A DNA stretch of 64,000 nt from contig JAEMWC010000254.1 of NCBI GenBank assembly GCA_016490735.1, forward strand, positions 232,501-296,500. Direction: 5' to 3'. Under the pieces are notes generated by a model. That model did not search any database. It worked only from the letters and a program-made list of their open reading frames with translations, and was not told the DNA's origin. The translations under genes were made by a program, and so were the position numbers. How positions within the stretch are numbered: the first letter of the stretch is position 1; every line of letters begins with the position of its first letter. The stretch is from Pachyseris speciosa (lineage: Eukaryota > Cnidaria > Anthozoa > Scleractinia > Pachyseridae). This document shows positions 49,201 to 61,200 of this stretch, piece after piece.

Positions 49201-52200
49201 AATTCAACAAGACAACAGACTGCCAATTTCCGTATTTCCACAGGAATAAACAAACCCAGGCATGTCTTTGTATTCATCATCAATGATGCCAATGATGCAT
49301 CTCAGACAGCCAATAAATTCTTGTATAACACCTTTTCAGTTGCAAATGCCCGAACTTTGACTGATTGTTATCTTGAGGTTGGCAACGGTAATGATTATCC
49401 GGAGGTCCATTATAAACCATCAACAGAACCAACAAGAGTGTTCAGAGATGTTTTAAAATATGTTCACGCGGTTAATGATTTCAGTGACAGTACCCTTCTC
49501 ACAAGAGGAAACTTTGGTACAATCTTTCCATTTATTTATTTCGATCTGACAAAACAGAAACAGGATATCAAAGATGGAATGACCAAACTGACTTTCAAAT
49601 ACACTTTGAGCGCTGTAACAAATGCTGATTATAGTGTGTATGCATTGGTCCTCTATGAACAGGATATTGAGATGAGAAAGACTGATGGAAAATTAATTCT
49701 GAGATCAATGTAAATTAAATAATTAATTGGAAATAATTAAATAAATTAAATAAATTAAATAAATTAAATTAAATAATTGTTTGTATTAAATACAATTTAG
49801 TATAAACATATATTATATGACTACTTATCATCCTCATGGAGTGAAACTTTCACAGGGTCAGAAACAAAAGCTAGCAAAAGCTTATGCAACAAATTCGCCT
49901 GTAACAATCAGGTTGACACATAGTGAATTGTCTGGAAATGATCAACTAATGTTGACTAAGACACAAATCAACAAACTGATTAAATCAAGTAGATCAGGAA
50001 AAGGTTCAGACATCAAAATATCAAAAAATCAAATCAGAAAAGCAGTTGTAGAAGGAGGCTCTCTTTGGTCCAGTCTTTTTTCACTTGGAACTAAACTTCT
50101 GCCTTATGCTACCAGAGCTGCATCAAAAGCTATCCCAGCGTTGGCTACAGGTGCAATAAGTCAACTTGGTAGTCTTGGTATTGACAAATTATTTGGCAGC
50201 AAGAAAGGAAGTGGACAAACAGGTGGTTTTATGATTCCTAATAATAATCTGCCTCAATTACTGAGCTTAGGTAACTTGCTCACAAAAGGACAGCTATCAC
50301 AGATAATGAGCAAATTGCAGTCTGGTGGTGATGTTGTTATCAGACCCACAAAAGCGCAGACTGGACGGGGGATTGCGTCAATTCTTGCAAGCATTGGTAT
50401 TCCTCTTGCTATCGATGCTGTCAAAGGATTATTTGGAAAAGGTTTGCATGTTGAAAGCAGCCGTCCAAGACGGTCATTAGATGTTCACGTTCCAATCGGT
50501 TATGGAATGAAAAAAAAAAAGACAAAAAAAGGGAAAAGGGCTTCTGTTAGGCAAAGACAGTCCATTCAATTCAATCCCAATTCTGGGAACCATTTTGTAA
50601 ACAAACCCTTATCCAACTTCGATTTAATCAATTGGGTTAAACAACTTGGAATAAAACATTTTAGAGGAGTATTTTCAAGAGACAATATGCCGAGACAAAT
50701 AAAAAAGAATGAATGTGGGATAGTCAATCTCGACAGTCAGATTGGACCTGGTACTCACTGGGTATGTTATAGGAATTTCAAAAATGATAAATACTGTGAA
50801 TACTTTGACTCTTTCGGTTTAATGATGCCAACAGAAGTTCAAATGTATATGGCTGCAAGCGGTAAACAACTTGAATACTCTGGTGATGAGATACAAGAAA
50901 GGGAATCAGTATTATGTGGATATTGGTGTTTGTACTATCTTCTTGAGAGACAGAATGGTAAATCGATTCTGAACACAATACATAATGCTGAATTTGATCC
51001 AACAGACACAAGAGTCAATCACAGGTTTATCATAAATTATTTCAAGAATATCTAACTGAATTATATGGAAACAATTATTGTGCAAGTTGTTGGAACACCT
51101 GTTGTAGTTCGTAATGACAAGATAATGATAGTACTCAAGAACCAGTTCGGCGAAGATGTTATAATAATATGTGAAGTGAAACATGAATTACATGCACCCA
51201 TAAAACGAAATTTCACTCGGCGGCGTGTGATTGTAAATAAAATTGATGAAATATGGGCAAGTGATCTAGTTGAAATGCAACAGTTCAGTAAATGGAATAA
51301 AGGTTATCGATATCTTCTTATGGTCATTGATGTCTTCAGCAAATATGGTTGGATTGTCCCATTGAAGGATAAGAAAGGTGAATCTGTCACTGAAGCATTC
51401 AAATCAATATTCAAGGAAGGCAGAAAACCACAGTATTTATGGGTCGACAAGGGAAAAGAGTTTTACAACAAACACTTGAAGGACTTGTTAGAGAAACATA
51501 GTGTACAGATGTACTCAACTGAGAATGAAGAGAAGTCATCAGTAGTTGAAAGATGGAATAGGACAATGAAGTCCAAAATGTGGAAGCAGTTCACTGTTCA
51601 AGGTAATACACAGTATTTAGACATGTTACCAAAATTAGTGAAACAGTATAATAATACCAAACATTCAAGCATAAAGATGACACCTACAGAAGCTTCAAAG
51701 AAAAAGAATGAAGGAACTGTTTTCTTTAATCTATATGGTGATATGGAGCCATTAAAACAGAAACCAAAATTTAAAATAGGTGATAAGGTCCGAATATCTA
51801 AGTATAAACGGAATGTGTTCGACAAGGGCTATACACCAAATTGGACTGAGGAAGTGTTTACAGTTGATAAAATCCAATACACTAATCCAATCACTTACAA
51901 ACTAAAAGATCTCAACGATGAAGATATTGAAGGGAGTTTTTATGAAGCTGAATTATTGAAAGCCAGACAGGATGTATTCCGTATTGATAAAGTCATTCGC
52001 AGAGACTATAAGAAAAAACAAGCATTGGTGAAGTGGAAGGGTTACAGTGACGAATTTAACAGTTGGATACCGTTCAAGGATTTAAAAGACATATTATAAA
52101 GAGAAAATTATCTAACATATATGTGAGTAGACCCTACAGTATATCTGTTATTTGCTATTATGTAGCCAAGAATATGATTATTCCTGACTATATTTAAACA

Positions 52201-55200
52201 CAGGTCGAAAATGAATTAAAAAATAAATTACTATAATATACAAATGCAAAAATATTCCTACAATAATAAAGAATTGGATGTATCAATAGATTGTTATCTT
52301 GATGATAAAAATGACGTTTGGTTCAGAGGAAGAGACATAGCTATTATTCTCGACTATAAAAATCCACAAAAAGCAATCAAGGATCATGTTTTATCTGATG
52401 ATAGAATCTTAAGAGACCACAAAATCAGCATAAATTCACGGGGGACAAAAATGGTCCCTCGTGATGAGGCCACTGATTCACGATGTAACAAAACGTTACC
52501 TCGTGCTGAGGCCACTGATTCACGATGTAACGAAACGTTACCTCGTGCTGAGACCATTGAAAAAACTTTCAAATGTTTTTTTATAAATGAATCAGGACTT
52601 TATTCACTAATATTATCTTCTAAAAAACAAGAAGCTGTAAAATTCAAACATTGGGTTACATCAAAAGTATTGCCATCAATCAGGAAACAGGGATATTACA
52701 AGCAGTTCAATGACAGAAATAATAACATGCTGATGATTGAAAGTGAAGATGATCTGCACTACAAGATTGTGTCATTCATCAGAAAGAAATATGAAGGTGC
52801 ATTAATGGTGGCGGGATTAGGTGAAAATCAAATAAGCTCAAACATGCGAATCAGAAGTTATAAGAAAGGATATATGGCTGGACAGTGTGATTTAATGCTA
52901 ATGAATCCCACTAGAAAATACAATGCTCTTTGTCTTGAATTTAAAAGCCCAACAGGTGTGTATAAAGTGTCAGACAAACAGTCTGATATGAAGCTAATGT
53001 ATGAGAAAAACAAATGCAAATACCTCATGAGCAATAGTTTCGAAGACTTGATTCATGAAATAACTAAACACTTAGAAGAAAGCAAATTATACTTATCAAG
53101 AAGGAAAGATTTAAAAGAAAATTAAATTGATATAAAAATAAAAATATATAGATTATATATGGAGAATCAAAATGTTAAGAGAGGTCGGGGAAGGCCTAGA
53201 GTTCTCAGTGATGAGGAAAGAAAAAAACACAAGACTACCTATATGCTAAATAAAGAATGGTACTGTAAAATATGCAAGACAGGACGTAACTACACAATGG
53301 CAGGGAAATCTTGTCATATTAAAACAAAAAAACATCAAAAAAATATTCTTCAATAATTACAATTCAAAAGGATCCAGTAATTGGATCAATTGAATTCTCA
53401 ACCATATTTAAACGCAGACGGAAATGTTTTAAAGAAATAATAACTATAGATATATTATAAATGGAAAAAATTATCGAAACTAGTAGTAATATGGACAAGA
53501 AAAGTCTCAAAAAATTGAGTAAATCTAAGCTAGTCGAATTGCTGTTGAAGCAGCAGAAAAAGCCTAAAGTTATTATAGTTGATGACACAAAACCTGTGCC
53601 TAAACCAAGAACAAGACCAATTCCTGCACCAAGGACGAAAAGACCAACTGTGAAAGAATTGGTTGATTATTTTGAGAGGAAAAGACTTCCAGCCCCACCT
53701 GCTGAATGGTTGGAAGAAATAGAACAATTGAAAAAGAGACCAATTCCCGCCCCAAGAGCCAAAAAGCCTGTGCCGGTTCCAACACCCAGAACAAAAATAG
53801 AGCAAACAGAGAAAGCTCTAAAAGGTTTCACAAAATCTTTTGAAATCAGTATAAAAAATAACAAAGACCCGCTTGCGCAACTGCAAAACACAAGAAAGGC
53901 TGTTGCATATAATATTATAAAATCGTTGAATGAAATGAAAGGACTGAAATTCGTTGAAACGCTAAAGGTAACATTTGTAAAAATGACTGATGGACAATTA
54001 GAGTTTAAAACAGCATATTTCAACAGTGCAGCTCAAACAATTGTGAATAATCTGGAAGTAACTGAATCACTGCAGTTGTCAAAAGACCAAATAATGAATA
54101 AGATTGCAGTTTGGGTATCTGAAGGTTCAGGTTGGACAATTGAATCTGTTGACAGCCATTACCTCAATGTTGTGAAATATGCGCCAATGAGAGGCTCCTC
54201 ATACATAAAACTACCAAATGAACTTAGAAACAGTGCGAAGGGTTTAATTAACTTGAAAAATGAGGATAATGAATGCTTCCGATGGTGCCACATCAGACAC
54301 CTGAACCCACAAGAGAAATACCCACAGAGGGTTAAAAAATCAGACAAGCAATACATTGAAAAATTGGATTATACAGGGATTGAATTTCCAGTGACTACCA
54401 ACATTACAATAAGATTGAAAAACAAAATGAGATCAACATCAATGTATTCGGTTATGAGGAGAAACAACCTTATCCAATATATGTATCAAAAGAGAAATAT
54501 GCAGACTGCTTGAATCTGCTTCTAATAACTGAAAATGAAAACAAGCATTATGTGCTAATCAAAGATTTCAATAAGTTCATGTACAATCAAAAAAAGCACA
54601 AAGAAAGAAAACAGTTTTGTATGCACTGTCTTCAATGCTTCAGCTCTGAAAGGGTGTTGAATGATCACAAGGACAACTGCATGCAAGTAAATGGCACACA
54701 GGCAATAAAAATGCCAAACAAAGATAACAACATACTGAAATTCAACAACTTTCATAAACAACAGCAGGTACCATTTGTGATCTATGCTGATTTTGAGGCC
54801 ATCACTGAAAAAATACACGGTTGCCAACCCAACAGTGATAAATCATATACAGAGGCTTATCAGAAGCATACTGACTGTGGCTACGGCTATAAAGTGGTTT
54901 GTTGTTATGATGATAAATACAGCAAACCAGCAGCAATATACAGGGGTGAAAAGGCTGTGTACAAATTTATGGAAGCTATGCTGGAGGAGGTCAAATATTG
55001 CAAGAATGTTGTGAAAAAAATTTTTAACAAACCATTGAAAATGACTAAAGATGATGAAGAGAAATTCCAAAAAGTCAAAGTTTGTCACATTTGTGATAAA
55101 AAATACACTGACAAAGATATCCGAGTCCGAGATCATTGTCACATTACTGGTAAATACAGAGGTTCTGCTCACCAAGATTGTAATCTGAAACTCAGAGTGA

Positions 55201-58200
55201 ACCCAGAAGAAATAAAAATACCTGTTATATTCCACAATCTGAGAGGCTATGATAGTCATTTTATTATGCAGGAGATTGGAGCCATTGTTAAGAAGCACAC
55301 TTACAAAAACAAGAAAGGTGAAGACTGTCAAATGAATATCAATGCTATCCCAAATAACATGGAGAAGTATATGGCTTTCATGCTTGGCAACCACTTGACC
55401 TTCATTGATAGTTTCCAGTTCATGAGCTCCAGTTTGGAAAAACTTGTAGGCAATCTACCAAAAGAAGCCTTAAAATACACCTCACAAGAGTTCAAGGGAA
55501 ATGATCTTAATCTGGTGGCACAGAAAGGTGTTTATCCATACGACTTCATGGACAGTTTCGATCAATTCAATCAGAAGCTGCCCTCAAAAGAAGAATTCTA
55601 TAGCATACTGAGTGATACGCATATATCAGATGAAGACTATACGCATGCTCAGACAGTGTGGGAAACATTCTCTTTGAAAAACATGGGCGATTATCATGAC
55701 CTGTACCTTAAAACAGATGTACTCCTACTGGCTGATGTATTTGAAAACTTCAGAAAAACATGCCTTGAGTACTACAAACTGGACCCGTGCCACTATTTCA
55801 CATCTCCTGGTTTATCTTGGGATGCCATGCTGAAAATGACTGACATAAAATTAGAATTGATGACAGACATTGATATGTTTCAATTCATTGAAAAGGGCCT
55901 ACGTGGTGGTATCAGTTATATAGCCAACAGATACGGAAAAGCAAATAATAAATACATGAAAGAGTATGACGAGAAGGCGCCCTCGAAGTACATCGTGTAT
56001 CTTGATGCTAATAATTTGTATGGTTGGGCTATGAGTCAATACCTTCCAACAGGCGGATTCAGATGGATGACACAAAAACAGATCAGCAAGTTAGACCTGG
56101 CTAAGTATGAAGAAGACAGCAACAAAGGTTTGATTCTTGAAGTTGACCTTAAATACCCCAAGAGTTACATGATCTGCATAATGACTACCCACTTGGGCCG
56201 GAAAAGATTAAAGTGACTGGGGACATGCTATCAGATTATTGTAAGAAAATAGCTAGCAAATTCAATATATCAACTGGTCTGGTACATAAACTGATACCAA
56301 CATTAAGCAACAAAGAAAAATACGTGCTCCATTATAGGAACCTCCAATTATATACTGATCTCGGTTTGAAAATAACTAAAGTCCATCGAGTATTAGAGTT
56401 CAATCAGTCCGCGTGGCTCAGACAGTACATCGACTTCAACACTCAGAAAAGAACTAGCGCAAAAAATGCCTTTGAGAAAGACTTTTTCAAGCTGATGAAT
56501 AACAGTGTATTTGGAAAAACGATGGAAAACCTCAGAAAGCGAGTAGACGTCAGATTGGTGACTGATGAGAAGAAGTTATTGAAATTAGCTAGTAAACCCA
56601 CTTATGTTAGCAGTAAAATCTTCGATGAAAATCTAGTAGCTGTTCATAAGATAAAAGAAACACTTACTTTAAACCGGCCAGCATACGTGGGGATGTGTAT
56701 TCTAGACCTTAGCAAGACACTGATGTACGATTTCCATTACAACTACATCAAAGAGAAATATGGAGATGAAGCAAAATTATTATTCACAGACACAGACTCA
56801 CTGACCTATGAAATTGAAACCCAAGATGTCTATAGGAATTTCTGGAATGATAAAGATAAATTTGACAATAGTGACTACCCTGAAAGCTCACCTTATTTCA
56901 ATAAGACTAATAAAAAAGTTATTGGTAAGATGAAAGATGAGGCTGCTGGAGTCCCAATATGTGAATTCGTAGGACTGAGATCGAAGATGTATAGCTATAT
57001 TAAAGATGATCAGAAAGGAGGAAAAACAGCAAAAGGTATTAGGAAGAATATTATTAAGAATAACATCAAACATGAAAATTATAAAGAGACACTATTTGAT
57101 AATAAACAGATGCATCATAGAATGAAAACAATCAGAAGTCAGAACCATCAACTTGGAAGTTATGAGATAAATAAAGTATCACTCAGCTGCTTTGACGACA
57201 AGTGGTATATTCATGATAATGGCGTGACAAGCTATGCGTATGGACATTATGAAATCTAGCTGTTGACGTCACGCCATATGATTTGCCTAGTTCAGGATAG
57301 TATTTGTTGGGGGGTTTCCCTTTCGAATGAGTCATCAAACTACGTCAGATTTTTCGCTTTTTACACATGCGTATTATTTTTTATCTTTGTAAATTTCATT
57401 TATGTACCACAAGCATAAAAATGAAAATACAAACGAAAATATAAGGGTTGTTTCACACAGATAAAGTGTGGCTTGTATACAAAGTATCTAACGATTGGAA
57501 AAAGCGGGGGCCTTTCGTTAGCGAAATGTATACAAGCCACCCCGTGGAATAACGAAAAACCCCCGCCGTTATTCCATGGGTTGAAAAAATAAAAAAAAAT
57601 AAAAAATGAAAAATAAAAAATGAAAAATAACAAAATCACCCTGAGATGGTGTCGGATTGTTGGGTAGAGCTATAGTTAAGCTTCGGCCTCTCAGAAGTGC
57701 CGGTTCAATCTCAAGCCGGAGGGTGAAAAAACAAATAAACAAATACTTGGCCTCAAGAGGGTCTGATAGGGCCAGAGCGGAGTGGTGGTGGGAACATAAA
57801 TGATAGTGCTCTGGTGGTGTGGTGGTGGGAATTCAAAAAAAAAACAAACAAAAAAAACCTCTCATGAGGGACGGGTGGTGATTCAAATTCCAAATTAAGT
57901 CCCTCATGAGAGGTTCTGGTGGCCACCAGTTTTGCTATTTTTTTCTGCATCTTTAATTGCTTCAAATAATAGCTATAGGCGATGACTCATTTCCTGTTTT
58001 TCCGAGAATGTCACGCTTGGTGATTTTTCCGAGAAAGTCACGCATTTTAATAAACTATAGATGAAGTGTGCAGACCTTGGTTCCATCAGATTGAACAACT
58101 ATAGATTCCATCAAATTAAATAACTATATATTCCATCAAATTAAATAACTATATATTCCATCAAATTAAATAACTATATATTCCAGAATACGAGACCAGA

Positions 58201-61200
58201 AGGCGAATAGTGTTTGGGAAAACGAGATCAATTGATTTCGTACCCCAAACACTATACTACTGACCACTACATATCAACCTCGTACCCAGGGTCTTAGTTG
58301 CCCTTGACCAGCGATCGGGAAACGAGCGACCCTGGAAAGATCCGATTTGAAAGTCCGAAAAAATCGGACTTCCGACTGAACTGCGCTACTTAGGGTTCAG
58401 AGAGTATGTAAGAGTCCTGTTTTACTTCCGTTAATTTCAATTGTTTGAAAAAGCCAATCAGAATCGTCAACCTATCGGATCTTTCGAGAGTCGCTCTTTT
58501 CGCCAAGCCTGCGCAGTACGGAGCGAAGACTCGAGGGACGAGAATGACTACATATAGTTTTGTTCCCAAAGAGTTCTTGTTACGGATAGCAAGGATTGAA
58601 ATGGGCTAAAATTGGTGTGATATCATTCTCTTTGGCTTTTAGCAGCACAGCGTTGACCTATTAACAGGAAAATCCTCATAATAAACTGTGGTGAAACTAC
58701 AGTGTTCATTCACTGACTACTAAACACGTGATTTGTTTTAAGCATGCGCAATGCTGCAGCTTCAAGGCTTTCCTTGTATTTGTATTGTTTTCGTGTAGTC
58801 AAGTGAAACAAACTAAAGCTTTTTTAAAATTAGAAGTCTGTGACTTTTCAAGCTATACGCAATGCTAAACTTTGAAGGCATACATCGTATTTACATCCGT
58901 TCCTTGTGGAAAAGTGAAATAATCTAAAATCGCAAACTTTTTCAAATGACTAGTCAGGTGATTTTCTCTTGGCAAGCAGAAAGCTAAAGCTTTAAGGCTT
59001 GCATCGCATCTACATCGATTACGTGAACATGTTAAGTAAAACAATCTAAAAACGTAGCCTTTTCAAACACAAATGATGTGATTTTGAGGCACTCGCAGCG
59101 GTTCAAGGCTTGTATCGCGATCACAACGTTTTCGCGTACAGGAGTGAAATAACCGAAAACTTAGACTTGTTAAAACCACTGGTCATGTCATTTCTACAGC
59201 CAGGGCTTATGTCGAATACTCCTCATTTTTGTATGCACAAGTAAACCAACCTGAAACAGCAAGCTTTTGACTGCGCATGCGAGTGAAAGTGGACTGGAGA
59301 GCGGGAAATTTGTGCCCGTACACAAAACAAAAAAGGCCAAACTACCATAATTCCTCGAAACTTTGCATTTTCCCTAAAATTAGTATGGATGACTTATTTA
59401 TGAACCCTGGTTTTCATTTAATGTAGTAAAAACATTTCACGTTAATATAAAATCGTACCACCGTACCACTGGGCTAAAAGAAAAAAACAACAAACCTTCA
59501 CCATCCGTCCTAACAATTACTGACTGATTTGTGGGACCAACACCCTTGTTTGTTCGAGCTGCGATGGAGATGTTGTAAAGCCTGAATATCTTTAACCCAG
59601 TAATCTGGGTTCCATTCACTAGGCTCCTGTTTTTTGTTAAAAGTCTTCCGTCAGCTGTGAATACATCGCTTGCATTAGCTTCCCGGAGGAAAAGTGTGAA
59701 ACCCTGCAGATGACCGAGTGTTAGCCGAGGCTCTTCATGGTAGTTCCAGTTTACTTCAATGACGCTTGAGCTGACATTGTACGCAGCCAGACTGTCAGGG
59801 GAATTGATAGGCACTGAAAATACACATAAAGAATAAGAGCGATTAGTATGGAACAGTCTTCAACTGAGATTCGGTAGTAATTCTCGTTTACTTGTGTTTT
59901 GCCTCAGTTCGTCATGTGATTGGCTGGAAAAACTCGTGCTACGTTTCTCAACCAATGAGAAGGGAAACCAAACTCATTCGTGACATGCTAGCACGCACTT
60001 TCCCGCGCTTCACGCCGGATACATGTGACTGCTTCGAATTCTGATTGGTTCATTGCGCTGAGTGCGTTTGTTGTGATTAGCCAGAATCGATAATCGCTTT
60101 AGGAGACCTTTCAATCGCGTGCCGTAAAACCAAAACCAAAGCAATTACTCTGATCAATCACAACAGAAGAAAGCAGTGCAATGAGCGAATTAGAATACGA
60201 AGCAATTACATGTAGCCAGCACAAAGCGCGGAGAAATACGCGCGTGCAAGTCACGATTGGTTTTGGTTTTGCTTCTCATTGGTTAAGAAAGTGGTGCGAG
60301 TTTTCCTGGCCAATCACAGAACGAAGCAATGCAGAACCAAAGCAAAACGAGAATTACTTTTGACAGTCAGTTGAAAATCGTTCTACAGAGGGTATGCAAC
60401 CAGTCCCTGGAGATTAGAATGACAATGGGTTGGCGGCCATGTTGGTGGACAATGACAAAAGAAGTTAACGAGAAATTTTTTGTTCACAGTACACCAACAT
60501 GGCGGTGAGATGACGTGCATACGCCCTATACTTCCTGGGTGGTTTCTCAATAGACCGAACACCATTTGAAATGTTCTACAAAAGCAAACATATTTGTAGG
60601 TTTTATTCAATAAACATCATCGTTGTTGCTTTAGTTTCTCTTTTAAAGAAGCACTTTGAGCAGAGGTTTTCCCCATCGACAAGAAGTGAAGAAAAATCAA
60701 TTGTCCGTATATAGCTAGCCTACGAGCAAGCTCTCTCGGGCGGTGGGGGGGGGGTGGAAGGAGGGGAACCCCTATCCCCGGAGAGCTTGCTCGCAGGCTA
60801 ATATATAGCCGGACAATTGATTTTTCTTCACTTCTCAAATCGATGATGGTTTTTGTCGATGGGGGAAAACCTCTGGTCAAAGTGCTAAAGATGTAAGCCC
60901 AAGGAAAAAAGGCAACAGTTGACATGAATTACCGGATCCATCCGTCATCTGATAGACTTTGTTGCTTAACGGGCCTTCGCCTTTCCGCGAAAACGCTGCC
61001 ACCTGAGAACCAAGAAAACAAAATTCATCACTGAAAAAGACCAACATGAGGAACTGGTATAAGCGTTTCAAAAGAGAGAACCAAAACAATCAAGTTCTAC
61101 TTCGATTCGTTCTGCGTTGGTCCCATGCTGAAGTTAGACTGCAATCAGTGTCTTCCTACTCGAAACGTTGATGATTTATGGTGTGTATAATGAAAACAAT

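Larger units (their letters stand above)
39170..58261. mobile_element. Polinton/Maverick element (19.1 kb) with TIRs and 6-bp target duplication
   Basis: GACCAC at 39164-39169 and 58262-58267 directly flanks inverted ends beginning AGTAGTATAGTGTTTGGG, giving the 6-bp duplication and AG...CT ends of Polintons. The TIRs are about 310 and 298 bp. Inside are the hallmark genes: protein-primed DNA polymerase B, retrovirus-like integrase, FtsK/HerA-type packaging ATPase, adenain-like protease, and single and double jelly-roll capsid proteins. The interior is more AT-rich than the flanks and intronless. It lies in an intron of the receptor-channel gene. Confidence 0.95.

Noticed and set aside
57640..57720. 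tRNA-like patch in the Polinton (GGTTCAATCTC)
   Set aside because: No acceptor stem and a poor B box; probably coincidental or very decayed.
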